Shown here one piece after another: positions 45,232-53,894 of a stretch of 64,000 nucleotides of DNA. The notes beneath the pieces are model-generated. The model did no database searches, was not told the DNA's origin, and was given only the letters and a program-made list of their open reading frames with translations. The stretch covers positions 372,001-436,000 of the forward strand of contig NZ_ATKM01000011.1 of the NCBI RefSeq assembly GCF_000418555.1, written 5' to 3'. A program made the position numbers and the translations under genes. How positions within the stretch are numbered: position 1 is the stretch's first letter; every line of letters begins with the position of its first letter. This DNA comes from Pseudomonas sp. P818. GTDB lineage: Bacteria; Pseudomonadota; Gammaproteobacteria; Pseudomonadales; Pseudomonadaceae.

Positions 45232-46590
45232 ATGAGTTACGACTTCGACCTGTTCGTGATCGGCGCCGGTTCCGGCGGCGTACGTGCGGCGCGCTTCGCC
45301 GCTGGTTTTGGTGCTCGCGTCGCGGTGGCCGAGAGCCGCTACCTCGGCGGCACCTGCGTCAATGTCGGCTGCGTACCGAAAAAACTGCTGGTGTACGGTG
45401 CACACTTCGCCGAGGACTTCGAGCAGGCCACAGGTTTCGGCTGGTCGCTGGGCGAAGCGAACTTCGACTGGGCGACACTGATCGCCAACAAAAACCGCGA
45501 GATTCAGCGCCTCAATGGCATCTATCGCAATCTGTTGACCAACAGCGGCGTCAGTCTGTTCGAAGGTCATGCGCGCATCGTCGATGCCCACACTGTCGAG
45601 GTCAATGGTCAGCGTCATAGCGCCGAGCGCATCCTGATCGCCACCGGCGGCTGGCCGCAGATTCCCGATATCCCCGGACGCGAGCACGCCATCAGCTCCA
45701 ACGAGGCGTTCTTCCTCAAGCAACTGCCCAAGCGCGTACTGGTGGTCGGCGGCGGTTATATCGCCGTGGAGTTCGCCTCGATCTTCCATGGCCTGGGCGC
45801 TCAGACTTCGCTGCTGTATCGCGGCGATCTGTTCCTGCGCGGCTTCGACGGTGCGGTGCGTGAGCACCTGCGCGACGAGCTGAGCAAGAAGGGCCTGGAT
45901 CTGCAGTTCAATGCCGACATCGCCAGCATCGAACGCAAGGTCGATGGCAGCCTCGCGGCTACGCTCAAGGACGGCCGGGTACTGGAGGCCGATTGCGTGT
46001 TCTACGCCACCGGTCGCCGGCCGATGCTCGACAACCTCGGCCTGGAGAATGTCGAGGTGAAGCTGGACAAGCGTGGCTACATCGAAGTCGATGATCTGTT
46101 CCAGACCTCCACGCCCTCGATTCTCGCCCTTGGTGATGTGATCGGCCGTGTGCAACTGACCCCGGTCGCGCTGGCCGAAGGCATGGCCGTGGCGCGTCGG
46201 CTGTTCAAGCCCGAGGAATACCGGCCGCTGGACTACCGCATGATCCCCACCGCCGTGTTCAGCCTGCCGAACATCGGCACCGTTGGCCTCAGCGAAGAGC
46301 AGGCCATCGAAGACGGGCACAAGGTGAAGGTCTTCGAGAGCCGCTTCCGCCCGATGAAGCTGACACTGACCGAGAACCCGGAGCGTACCTTGATGAAACT
46401 GGTGGTCGATGCCGACAGCGACCGCGTGCTCGGCTGCCACATGGTCGGCCCGGAGGCGGGCGAGATCGTTCAGGGGCTGGCCATCGCACTCAAGGCGGGC
46501 GCGACCAAGCAGATCTTCGATGAGACCATCGGCGTGCACCCGAGCGCTGCCGAAGAGTTCGTCACCCTGCGTACGCCGGTCAGCCGCTGA
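45232..46590 (+). CDS. gor: Glutathione-disulfide reductase
   Basis: 452-aa FAD/NADPH flavoenzyme that regenerates glutathione. FAD motif [17 protein letters not shown], redox disulfide [18 protein letters not shown] domain [14 protein letters not shown], and C-terminal active-site [15 protein letters not shown] 45232 ([11 protein letters not shown]) is chosen; ten further codons upstream are open but unlike the family. The TRIC-family gene follows after seven bases. Confidence 0.95.
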   Translation: MSYDFDLFVIGAGSGGVRAARFAAGFGARVAVAESRYLGGTCVNVGCVPKKLLVYGAHFAEDFEQATGFGWSLGEANFDWATLIANKNREIQRLNGIYRNLLTNSGVSLFEGHARIVDAHTVEVNGQRHSAERILIATGGWPQIPDIPGREHAISSNEAFFLKQLPKRVLVVGGGYIAVEFASIFHGLGAQTSLLYRGDLFLRGFDGAVREHLRDELSKKGLDLQFNADIASIERKVDGSLAATLKDGRVLEADCVFYATGRRPMLDNLGLENVEVKLDKRGYIEVDDLFQTSTPSILALGDVIGRVQLTPVALAEGMAVARRLFKPEEYRPLDYRMIPTAVFSLPNIGTVGLSEEQAIEDGHKVKVFESRFRPMKLTLTENPERTLMKLVVDADSDRVLGCHMVGPEAGEIVQGLAIALKAGATKQIFDETIGVHPSAAEEFVTLRTPVSR

Positions 46591-46597
46591 GGACAGC

Positions 46598-47221
46598 ATG
46601 GAAAAGCTTTTCTACGTCGCCGACCTGTTCGGCGTGGCGGTGTTCGCCATCACCGGGGCATTGATGGCGGGGCGCAAGTCCATGGACCTGTTCGGCGTGC
46701 TGGTGATGGCCATCGTCACCGCCCTCGGTGGCGGCACGCTGCGCGACCTGATCCTGGACAACCATCCGGTCAGCTGGATTCGCGACGACACCTACATTCT
46801 CGTCGCCTCCCTGGCGGCATTGGGCACCGTCGCCTGGGTACGCATGACCCGGCCGATCCACGAGAAGGGGCTGCTGATCGCCGATGCCTTCGGCCTCGCC
46901 GTGTTCACCGTGTATGGCACCGAGCTGGCGTTGCAGAACGGCACGCCGATCAGCACGGCGGTCATCATGGGGGTCATGACAGGGGTGGTCGGCGGGGTGA
47001 TTCGCGATGTGCTGTGCAACGAGATCCCGCTGATCTTCCAGAAGGAAATCTACGCCACGGCCTGCATCGCCGGAGCGCTGACCTTCATCGGCCTGCGCGC
47101 CCTGGGTACACCGCACTGGCTGGATACCGCAGCGGCGATGTTCGTGGTACTGGCCGCCCGCCTGGCGGCGATCCACTGGCACCTTGGCCTGCCGCGCTTC
47201 CACTTGCTGGACCGGCAGTAA
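46598..47221 (+). CDS. TRIC/UPF0126 family membrane channel (YicG-like)
   Basis: 207 aa with about seven hydrophobic segments in two repeats. Each repeat has the glycine-rich GGGTLRDLIL / GGVIRDVLCNEIP kink of trimeric intracellular cation channels, which conduct K+ in prokaryotic members. Immediately downstream of gor, probably co-transcribed. C-terminal part ends LPRFHLLDRQ. Confidence 0.88.
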   Translation: MEKLFYVADLFGVAVFAITGALMAGRKSMDLFGVLVMAIVTALGGGTLRDLILDNHPVSWIRDDTYILVASLAALGTVAWVRMTRPIHEKGLLIADAFGLAVFTVYGTELALQNGTPISTAVIMGVMTGVVGGVIRDVLCNEIPLIFQKEIYATACIAGALTFIGLRALGTPHWLDTAAAMFVVLAARLAAIHWHLGLPRFHLLDRQ

Positions 47222-47362
47222 GCCATGCTCCTCACCTGACCCGAAGCCTGGTAGCGATCAGTAGCTGGACGCGTGCAACGCGCGTCCTGCCATGGTGCCT
47301 GTGAAATTTTCTTCTGATGTTCGCCACGGATGGCGGGTCATAGGTTTCAGGAGGAAACCCAC

Positions 47363-47854
47363 ATGCATTTACCTGAACAAAGCAGTCGCAGCGTTCCCGT
47401 ACAGGAACACATGGCTCTGCAGGTCCGCGTTTGGAAGATAGAGCGATTCGGCTGGTATGGCCTTCTGCTGCTCCTGCTGTTGGCGCTGGCCGGGCTGTTC
47501 TCCAAGGGGCCGCTCAGCGATGTGCAGATCGGTGGCGCGCAGGATGCCCTGCAGGTCGAGTACCAGCGCTTCGCACGCAACGGCGCGCAGTCGCCCTTGA
47601 AGATCAACCTTCAGGGTACGTCACGGCTGCATGTCGCCGGTGAACTGCTGGATGGCTTTTCCATCGACGCGATCCAGCCTGTACCGATTCATAGCGCTAG
47701 CGATGGGGCGGGCGGCCTGATTCTCGACTTCGGTGGCGAGGCCGAGCGCATCAGCGTCAGCCTGCGCCTCACCGCTGACGGTGTGGGGCCTTATCGCTCG
47801 ACGCTCCAGGCTGCCGGCCAGCAGGTCGAGCTGAACCAGTTCATCTACCCCTGA
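47363..47854 (+). CDS. Membrane-anchored protein of unknown function
   Basis: 163 aa; SD AGGAGG ten bases before the ATG at 47363. N-terminal cytoplasmic 40 residues, one hydrophobic segment (GLLLLLLLALAGLFS, about 39-53), then a beta-rich periplasmic domain with paired repeat-like strands. It is followed by the DUF421 gene ten bases on, and the pair is common together in Pseudomonas. Likely a partner of the DUF421 protein, but function is unknown. Confidence 0.75.
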   Translation: MHLPEQSSRSVPVQEHMALQVRVWKIERFGWYGLLLLLLLALAGLFSKGPLSDVQIGGAQDALQVEYQRFARNGAQSPLKINLQGTSRLHVAGELLDGFSIDAIQPVPIHSASDGAGGLILDFGGEAERISVSLRLTADGVGPYRSTLQAAGQQVELNQFIYP

Positions 47855-47864
47855 GGAGACGGTC

Positions 47865-48314
47865 ATGGATGCGGTACTGCGTGCTGGCGCCATCTACCTG
47901 GTGCTGTTGATCCTGTTCAAGCTGTCCGGCCGACGTTCGTTGGCGCAACTGACCACCTTTGATTTCGTGCTGCTGCTGATCATCGGTGAGGCCACCCAGC
48001 AGGCGTTGCTGGGCGAGGATTTTTCGGTGACCAACATGGTGCTGGTGGTGGCGACGCTGATCGTCCTCGATGTCGGCGCCTCGTTGCTCAAACGTCGCAA
48101 CGACAGGCTGGCGCGTTTGCTCGATGGTTCGCCGACCATCATCGTTGAAGACGGCGTGCTCATGCAGTGGCGTATGGACAAGGCGCGCCTGACGCTCGAC
48201 GACGTCATGGAGTCGGCGCGGGAGAGCGGACTAGAGCGGCTGGAGCAGATCCGCTACGCGATCGTCGAGCGTAACGGCAAGATTTCGATCATCCAGCGAA
48301 GTGCCGAGAAATGA
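47865..48314 (+). CDS. DUF421 family membrane protein (YetF-like)
   Basis: 149 aa: three membrane helices (about 5-70) and a cytoplasmic DUF421 domain (GSPTIIVEDGVLMQWRMDKARLTLDDVMESARESGLERLEQIRYAIVERNGKISII). The RLRxxD-type pattern is here MDKARLTLDDV. Its role is not known. Coupled to the gene before it. Confidence 0.87.
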   Translation: MDAVLRAGAIYLVLLILFKLSGRRSLAQLTTFDFVLLLIIGEATQQALLGEDFSVTNMVLVVATLIVLDVGASLLKRRNDRLARLLDGSPTIIVEDGVLMQWRMDKARLTLDDVMESARESGLERLEQIRYAIVERNGKISIIQRSAEK

Positions 48315-48361
48315 GCATGACCGTTCGTCAGCCATCGCCGAGCGAGGCGGAAAATTAGCCT

Positions 48362-48389
48362 GAACGTCCGAACAGGGCCCTTCCTCCAA
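48362..48389 (+). promoter_or_regulatory. AlgU/ECF-type promoter of KGG gene 1
   Basis: GAACGT, 17 bases, TCCAA; start codon 43 bases downstream. Part of a set of similar sites in this half of the window. Confidence 0.4.
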
Positions 48390-48432
48390 ATCAGTGCACG
48401 GGCAATTCTGCCCATCACTGAGGAGAAACGAC

Positions 48433-48603
48433 ATGAGCACCAACAAGAACCCTGGCAACTTCGCAAACGACCGCGAGAAGGCTTCTGAAGCAGGCAAGAA
48501 GGGCGGCCAGAACAGCGGCGGCAACTTCGCCAATGACCGTGAAAAAGCTTCCGAGGCTGGCCGCAAGGGTGGCCAGAACAGCCACGGTGGAGGCCGCAGT
48601 TGA
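48433..48603 (+). CDS. KGG stress-induced peptide 1
   Basis: 56 aa, highly hydrophilic, with two tandem copies of GNFANDREKASEAGxKGGQNS, the KGG repeat of general-stress small proteins (GsiB/YciG type). No enzymatic motif; such peptides are thought to act as hydrophilins. SD AGGAG ten bases upstream and its own terminator. A second version lies at 50588. Confidence 0.9.
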   Translation: MSTNKNPGNFANDREKASEAGKKGGQNSGGNFANDREKASEAGRKGGQNSHGGGRS

Positions 48604-48621
48604 TTGATTGCGTAGCCTGGG

Positions 48622-48646
48622 GGAGGCCCGCTACGGGCCTCCTTTC
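48622..48646 (+). terminator. Terminator of KGG gene 1
   Basis: GGAGGCCCG-CTA-CGGGCCTCC followed by TTT; nine-base perfect stem. Confidence 0.85.
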
Positions 48647-48685
48647 CCTCCTGCACAACGAAACGGCAATTGCGCGAAATTCCTT

Positions 48686-48713
48686 GAACCGCCCGCACTT
48701 CGGACAGGTCAAG
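48686..48713 (+). promoter_or_regulatory. AlgU/ECF-type promoter of galU copy 2
   Basis: GAACCG (48686-48691), 17 bases, TCAAG; start codon 35 bases downstream. galU copy 1 has nothing similar close by. Confidence 0.4.
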
Positions 48714-48748
48714 TTCTAGTACCGAGTCACTAAACTGGTACAGAACCC

Positions 48749-49612
48749 ATGATCAAGAAATGCTTGTTCCCCGCCGCCGGTTACGGCACCCGCTTTCTTC
48801 CCGCTACCAAGTCGATGCCCAAGGAAATGCTCCCGGTGGTCGACACCCCGTTGATCCAGTATGGCGTCGAAGAAGCACTGGAAGCCGGGCTGCATGAAAT
48901 CGCCATCGTCACCGGCCGTGGCAAGCGCTCGCTGGAAGACCACTTCGATATCAGCTACGAGCTGGAACACGAGATCTCCAACACCGGCAAGGAAAAATCC
49001 TTGAGCGGTGTACGCCACCTGATCGACCAGTGCACCTTCTCCTACACCCGTCAGATCGAGATGAAAGGCCTGGGCCATGCCATCCTCACCGGCCGCTCGC
49101 TGATCGGCGACGAGGCATTCGCCGTGGTGCTGGCCGACGACCTGTGCCTGAACCTGGAAGGCGACGGTGTGCTGACCCAGATGGTCAAGCTCTACGAACA
49201 GTTCCGCTGCTCCATCGTGGCCATCCAGGAAGTGCCGATGGAAGAGGTTTCGCGTTACGGCGTGATCGCCGGCGAAGCATTGCGTGACGATATCTTCCGC
49301 ATCGAGCGGATGGTGGAAAAACCCAACCCGGAAGATGCGCCGTCGAACCTGGCAATCATCGGTCGCTACATTCTCACGCCGGATATCTTCGAGCTGATCG
49401 AGCAGACCGAACCGGGCAAGAGCGGCGAGATCCAGATCACCGACGCGCTGATGAAGCAGGCCCAGCAGGGCTGTGTTCTGGCTTACAAGTTCAAGGGGCG
49501 TCGCTTCGACTGCGGCTCCGCCGAGGGCTACGTGCAGGCCACCAACTTCTGCTTCGATAATCGCCATAAAACCCACCCGGTGACGGCCAGCCCACGTCTG
49601 CAGGCCGTCTGA
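48749..49612 (+). CDS. galU: UTP-glucose-1-phosphate uridylyltransferase, copy 2
   Basis: 287 aa, full-length and intact, about four-fifths identical by eye to copy 1 at 43648 with the same catalytic motifs (FPAAGYGTRFLPATKSMPKEMLPVV, VLADDL, FDCGSAEGY). The C-terminus differs (THPVTASPRLQAV). It lies inside the stress block, has its own ECF-like promoter and is followed by an SDR gene, so it may supply UDP-glucose under stress while copy 1 serves ugd. Confidence 0.94.
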   Translation: MIKKCLFPAAGYGTRFLPATKSMPKEMLPVVDTPLIQYGVEEALEAGLHEIAIVTGRGKRSLEDHFDISYELEHEISNTGKEKSLSGVRHLIDQCTFSYTRQIEMKGLGHAILTGRSLIGDEAFAVVLADDLCLNLEGDGVLTQMVKLYEQFRCSIVAIQEVPMEEVSRYGVIAGEALRDDIFRIERMVEKPNPEDAPSNLAIIGRYILTPDIFELIEQTEPGKSGEIQITDALMKQAQQGCVLAYKFKGRRFDCGSAEGYVQATNFCFDNRHKTHPVTASPRLQAV

Positions 49613-49639
49613 ACGCTTATCCGCAGGGAGGAGTGAACG

Positions 49640-50494
49640 ATGAATGACAAGACACTGCCCGCTCAGCATCAGGAGCGGCAGCCTGGCGTCGAGCACGCCA
49701 TGCATCCCGAACCCATCTACCTCGCCGACGATTACCGCGCTGCCGGCAAGCTGACCGGCAAGGTGGCGATCATCACCGGCGGCGACAGCGGCATTGGCCG
49801 CGCCGTCGCCGTGCACTACGCGCTGGAAGGCGCCAAGGTCGCGCTGGTCTATCTCGACGAAGACGAGGACGCGCAGAAAACCCTCGATGAAGTGAACCGG
49901 CACGGCGGCGAAGCTATCGCCCTGGCCGGCGACGTGGGCGACGGCAGCTTCTGTCAGTGCGTGGTCGATGCGGTGATCGCCAAATGGGGACGCATCGATA
50001 TTCTCATCAACAACGCCGGCGAGCAGCACCCCGAGCACAACCTCGAGGCACTCGACGAGGCCCAGTGGGAGCAAACCTTCCGCACCAACATCTTCGCCAT
50101 GTTCCACCTGACCAAGGTGGCGCTGCAGCACATGCAGCCGGGGTCGAGCATCATCAACACCAGCTCGGTGACCGCCTACAAGGGCAACCCCATGCTGCTC
50201 GACTATTCCTCGACCAAGGGCGCGATCACCTCGTTCACCCGGTCGCTGTCGATCAACCTGGCGCCGCGTGGCATTCGCGTCAATGGCGTTGCCCCAGGGC
50301 CGATCTGGACGCCTCTGATCCCGTCCACCTTCAGCGCCGAGAAGGTCTCCGAATTCGGTGCCGACACGCCGCTGGGGCGCCCCGGACAACCCTCGGAAGT
50401 GGCGCCGGCATTCGTCTATCTGGCCAGTAACGACGCCTCCTATATCACCGGGCAGATGCTCCATGTGAACGGCGGCAGCGTGGTCAATGGCTAG
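49640..50494 (+). CDS. SDR family oxidoreductase (YghA-like)
   Basis: 284 aa. N-terminal extension with EPIYLADDYRAAGKLTGKVAIITGG, glycine motif TGGDSGIGR, NNAG, catalytic Ser in INTSSV and Tyr-Lys in DYSSTKGA. It matches the extended-N-terminus YghA/general-stress type SDR. Substrate unknown. It starts 27 bases after galU-2 with AGGAGG. Confidence 0.9.
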   Translation: MNDKTLPAQHQERQPGVEHAMHPEPIYLADDYRAAGKLTGKVAIITGGDSGIGRAVAVHYALEGAKVALVYLDEDEDAQKTLDEVNRHGGEAIALAGDVGDGSFCQCVVDAVIAKWGRIDILINNAGEQHPEHNLEALDEAQWEQTFRTNIFAMFHLTKVALQHMQPGSSIINTSSVTAYKGNPMLLDYSSTKGAITSFTRSLSINLAPRGIRVNGVAPGPIWTPLIPSTFSAEKVSEFGADTPLGRPGQPSEVAPAFVYLASNDASYITGQMLHVNGGSVVNG

Positions 50495-50507
50495 TGAAAA
50501 AATGCCT

Positions 50508-50534
50508 GAACGACTCGGCGAAGCGCCTGCCTGA
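50508..50534 (+). promoter_or_regulatory. AlgU/ECF-type promoter of KGG gene 2
   Basis: GAACGA, 16 bases, CCTGA; start codon 53 bases downstream. Confidence 0.4.
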
Positions 50535-50587
50535 ATTTATGTGGAGGCAATAACGCCTCGCGAAAAAACTCTCAGGAGGCACCAGCA

Positions 50588-50761
50588 ATGGCGACCAACA
50601 AAAATCCGGGTAACTTCGCAAACGATCGAGCCAAGGCGTCCGAAGCCGGCCGCAAAGGTGGCAAGAACAGCGGCGGCAACTTCGCCAATGACCGCCAGAG
50701 AGCCTCCGAGGCGGGGCGCAAGGGTGGCCAGAAAAGCCATGGTGCTCGCGAGTCCTCTTGA
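50588..50761 (+). CDS. KGG stress-induced peptide 2
   Basis: 57 aa, two KGG repeats (GNFANDRAKASEAGRKGGKNS and GNFANDRQRASEAGRKGGQKS). Closely related to the peptide at 48433, 2.1 kb away in the same orientation with related flanks. SD CAGGAGG upstream; a perfect terminator follows. Confidence 0.9.
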   Translation: MATNKNPGNFANDRAKASEAGRKGGKNSGGNFANDRQRASEAGRKGGQKSHGARESS

Positions 50762-50768
50762 TGTCTGA

Positions 50769-50803
50769 ACCTGGGCCCGCTGCTAGCGGGCCCAGGTCTT
50801 TCC
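50769..50803 (+). terminator. Terminator of KGG gene 2
   Basis: 13-base perfect stem ACCTGGGCCCGCT / AGCGGGCCCAGGT around a GCT loop, then CTTTCC. Confidence 0.85.
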
Positions 50804-50839
50804 AACGATGTGATTAGTAGACCTGAGGAGAGCAAGACG

Positions 50840-51310
50840 ATGAACGCCATCGAACTGCTGAAGAAGGACCACGAAACCGTCAAAGACCTGCTGAGCAAGC
50901 TCGAGGAAACCACCGAGCGAGCGGTGCAGACGCGCAAGAAACTGCTGGCCAAGATCGAGCAGGAATTGAAGATCCATACCGAACTCGAAGAGCAGATCTT
51001 CTATCCGGCCTTCCGCCAGGCCGGCAGCAAGGACGAAGCCGTGCTGGCCGTCGAGGCCAAGGAAGAGCATCGTGCCGTGGAAGCCCTGGTGCTGCCCGAT
51101 ATCAAGGAAACACCGCCGTCGACCATCGAATTCTCCGGCCGGGTCAAGGTGCTCAAGGAACTGCTCGAACACCACATCGAGGAAGAAGAGCGCGACATGT
51201 TCCCGCAGGCCCGCAAGCTGCTGAGCAAGAAGCAGCTCGAGGAGCTGGGAGAGTCGATGGAAGTGCTGCGCAAGTCGCTGAAGAGCAGTGCCCAGGCCAA
51301 GGCAGCCTGA
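50840..51310 (+). CDS. Hemerythrin-like HHE domain protein
   Basis: 156-aa four-helix bundle with iron-ligand residues in KKDHETVK, HTELEEQIFYP, EEHRAVEAL and HHIEEEERDMFP, the HHE pattern of diiron oxygen/NO-binding proteins. ATG 50840 has GAGGAG upstream. The protein ends in a lysine-rich helix. Roles suggested for the family are iron/oxygen buffering and nitrosative-stress repair. Confidence 0.9.
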   Translation: MNAIELLKKDHETVKDLLSKLEETTERAVQTRKKLLAKIEQELKIHTELEEQIFYPAFRQAGSKDEAVLAVEAKEEHRAVEALVLPDIKETPPSTIEFSGRVKVLKELLEHHIEEEERDMFPQARKLLSKKQLEELGESMEVLRKSLKSSAQAKAA

Positions 51311-51348
51311 GTGTTAGAGCGCAGCGCCTGCGTGTTGCAGGCGCCGCT

Positions 51349-52317
51349 TCAGCGCTGGCGCTGATTGGGCTGATAGGTCAGCCTCAGCGCCACGCAGGCA
51401 ATGCGCTCGGCCTGATCGTATTCGGGCTTGTGCAACTCCTCGCCGAACACATCCGGGTCGATTTCCTCATAGTCCCAATCCCAGCCGGTATCGTGCAGCG
51501 ATAGGCGGACGGCATTGAGCAACGGGTCCTCGCCGGCAAAGATCGCCACGCCGGTATAGAGCAGCAGCGTACCGCCGGGCGCCAGTCGTTCCATCGCCGT
51601 ATCGAAGATCGCCAGCGACAGTCCGGCGCCATGCTTGCCGCCGCCATGGCGATAGGTGCGCTGCTGCGCATCGAGCATATAGGGCGGGTTGGCGATGATC
51701 AGATCGAACTGCCCATCGACGTCGCGCAGCAAATCGCTGTGCTGCACACGCAGGTTGTAGAGACCGGCCTGGCGTGCATTCACCGCGGTCATGGCCAGCG
51801 CGTTGGGGTTGATATCCAGTGCCATGACCTCAGCTCCCGGACGCAGCTGCGCCGCGGTGATGGCGCCAGGGCCGGCGCCGCACCCGATATCGGCGATGCG
51901 CCGCAAAGGCTGATGGGCGTGGGCCAGATAGTCACGCAACAGGCGAATGAAGCGGTAGGTGTCGGGCCCGAAGAACACCGCGTCGCTTTCCTCGGTCGGG
52001 AAGCGCGAGTGCGCGTAAAGTTCGTCGCCCAGGCTGGAGAAGCGAACCTGGCTGATCCAGCCCTGGGCGTGAGGCTGCAACACCTGCGCTTCGCGCATGG
52101 CTGCGACGATCTCCTCATCCAGTGTCCCGTCGCTAAAGGGGCGACTCCAGCCAAACACGTCGCGCAAGTCTTTTGCCTGCGCATTGCCTGGGCGCTGATT
52201 GACCCGTTGATGCGTCAGTGGCGTGGGCGTGACGAAATGATAGCCACGGGCGTGCAGCAAGGTGCCGAGGCGCAACAGCGCGAGGCTTTGCGGGGCGTCG
52301 AAGGTCGGTTCGAGCAT
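51349..52317 (-). CDS. N5-glutamine/ribosomal-type methyltransferase, small-domain family
   Basis: 322-aa SAM-dependent methyltransferase. SAM motif I ADIGCGAGPGAI, acidic loop ALDINPNAL, and catalytic NPPY (LIIANPPYM) as in PrmC/HemK and RsmC-type enzymes that methylate glutamine or exocyclic amines. The substrate is not clear. The gene is downstream of, and probably co-transcribed with, the haem-oxygenase-fold gene. Confidence 0.83.
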   Translation of the reverse strand: MLEPTFDAPQSLALLRLGTLLHARGYHFVTPTPLTHQRVNQRPGNAQAKDLRDVFGWSRPFSDGTLDEEIVAAMREAQVLQPHAQGWISQVRFSSLGDELYAHSRFPTEESDAVFFGPDTYRFIRLLRDYLAHAHQPLRRIADIGCGAGPGAITAAQLRPGAEVMALDINPNALAMTAVNARQAGLYNLRVQHSDLLRDVDGQFDLIIANPPYMLDAQQRTYRHGGGKHGAGLSLAIFDTAMERLAPGGTLLLYTGVAIFAGEDPLLNAVRLSLHDTGWDWDYEEIDPDVFGEELHKPEYDQAERIACVALRLTYQPNQRQR

Positions 52318-52330
52318 ATCTGGGCTCCGG

Positions 52331-53734
52331 TCAGCGCGGCTGTAGCATCAGGCCAGTGAAGGTGCGAGTAGCGGCCAGGCCGGCGCTGCTCCAGTGCTGG
52401 GCCGGTGACTGCAATTCGATCAGGCGGCATTCGCGCCGATAGGCATCCAGGCCCTGCAGTTGCCGGACCATGTCGCGGCGCTCGCGATCCAGTTCGCCAG
52501 GTTGCTCACCGGCACGGGGCTGGTTGGCAGCCGCACGCGTGCGTCGCGCCCGGAATGGCCGGCCCTGTTCGACCTGCTGCTGCCAGTCGCCGGCGATCCA
52601 GTCGTGCAGCAGTTGACACTCGTAGGGGCTGAACACGCCGAACATCGCTGCCCCCTGGCCCTGCACCAGACGCCAGAAACGGCTTTCGGCCGGGTCTCTA
52701 TCGCGCCTGATCCAGCCATTGCGCTGCAGTGCCTGAAGAAAGCCCTCCACGTCACCGGAGCTGCCCAACCACTGGTTCACCGTACGCCCTTCGATGCGGC
52801 AGTAATCGGAATGCACCTGGCTGGCTACCTTGCGCTTGCATTCGAGCATGTGCAGCAGCTCCTGATGCAGGTCGAAGCTGTCGATCACCGCGGTGGAGCC
52901 AACGCCCAGATCGTTGAGCAGATAACCACGCATGACGCGCTCGTAGAAGGCCTGTGCGTCGCCGACTCGCGGCAGGTTGTCCAGCACGCTCTGCACCGCC
53001 TTGGCGGCGTGACCGCTGGAGCCGTTGTCGATGGTCACGTGGAGCTGGAAGTAGTAGGGGTCGATGTCCAGTTCGTTGAGCTCGAAGGCGCTGATCAGCA
53101 GGTGCAGCGGCAACTGCTCGTAACCCAGGTTGTAGCCAATCACCTCGGGCAGGAACTCGTCGACCAGCAACCCCAGCGCCAGCTGGATGGCACCCTGGCG
53201 ATACAGAGCGTCATCCAGCTCCAGGGCATCTTCACAGCCCTGGCTGGCCAGCAGCTGACGATAGAGCAGCACATGATTTTGTTCGGCGACCCCGTCGCCC
53301 AATTCTTCCAGATAGGTGCGCACCAGGGGATACACGCGATGATCGCGCCAGTGGGGCAGGGTGCCGTAGAGCCAGGCGCCGTCCACCAGTTTGGTCGGCG
53401 CCACCGCGCGGAGAAAGTGCAGGGCATGGGCCTTGCGCGGGAAAAAGCGGCGCCCCTGGCCCGAGCGGCGCTCTTCGAGATAGCGTGCGTACTCGGTGGT
53501 CACCCGCTGATGCCGGCGCAGTGACCAGGCAGCCAGTTCATAGGGGCTGGCTGGCAGATCGCTGCGCAGCCCGGCGACTTCCTGCAGGCAGTCCTGAAGA
53601 AACTCCTTTGCCTGCGGGTGCCCTGGCTCGGGTTCGTCCAGCAATTGGCGATAGAGGCTTTGCCAGGGGCCGGTTGCCGTCGTGAACGAGATGCGTTGGG
53701 CGGCGGGCGTGTCGATGAAACTGGCGATCGACAT
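52331..53734 (-). CDS. Iron-containing redox enzyme family protein (haem-oxygenase fold)
   Basis: 467 aa from MSIASFIDTP (SD AGGAGA just upstream). The helical domain at about 120-320 has the E/H iron-ligand pattern of the HDO superfamily (YRQLLASQGCEDALELDD, HLLISAFELNELDIDPYYFQLHVTIDN, H-AAKAVQSVL). A C-terminal extension (about 340-467) is specific to this subgroup. The reaction is unknown; members act in diverse oxidative steps. It shares an operon with the methyltransferase. Confidence 0.72.
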   Translation of the reverse strand: MSIASFIDTPAAQRISFTTATGPWQSLYRQLLDEPEPGHPQAKEFLQDCLQEVAGLRSDLPASPYELAAWSLRRHQRVTTEYARYLEERRSGQGRRFFPRKAHALHFLRAVAPTKLVDGAWLYGTLPHWRDHRVYPLVRTYLEELGDGVAEQNHVLLYRQLLASQGCEDALELDDALYRQGAIQLALGLLVDEFLPEVIGYNLGYEQLPLHLLISAFELNELDIDPYYFQLHVTIDNGSSGHAAKAVQSVLDNLPRVGDAQAFYERVMRGYLLNDLGVGSTAVIDSFDLHQELLHMLECKRKVASQVHSDYCRIEGRTVNQWLGSSGDVEGFLQALQRNGWIRRDRDPAESRFWRLVQGQGAAMFGVFSPYECQLLHDWIAGDWQQQVEQGRPFRARRTRAAANQPRAGEQPGELDRERRDMVRQLQGLDAYRRECRLIELQSPAQHWSSAGLAATRTFTGLMLQPR

Positions 53735-53772
53735 GGGGCAGATCTCCTGAAAAACGGGGGCCGTGTTCTGTT

Positions 53773-53800
53773 TAGGAGGTGCTCGCCCGAACAAAGATTC
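53773..53800 (-). promoter_or_regulatory. Possible ECF-type promoter of the haem-oxygenase-fold gene
   Basis: GAATCT, 17 bases, TCCTA on the minus strand; start 38 bases downstream. One mismatch in the -35. Confidence 0.28.
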
Positions 53801-53839
53801 CACCTAAATTCGCCCGCTGCGCACGGCTTCAAACAGGTT

Positions 53840-53867
53840 GAACCCAAGCCGCCAGTGTCATCTCCAT
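53840..53867 (+). promoter_or_regulatory. Possible ECF-type promoter of the YbdK gene
   Basis: GAACCC, 17 bases, TCCAT; start 27 bases downstream. Confidence 0.3.
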
Positions 53868-53894
53868 TGCAGGAATCATGGGAGTAGGCGAGTC

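Noticed and set aside
48716-50464. 582-codon minus-strand open frame opposite galU copy 2 and the SDR
   Set aside because: Overlaps two well-supported genes completely and resembles no family.
48394-50761. Search for CRISPR-like arrays in the KGG repeat regions
   Set aside because: The repeats are coding, in frame, and only two per gene with no spacer pattern; no CRISPR array found anywhere in the window.
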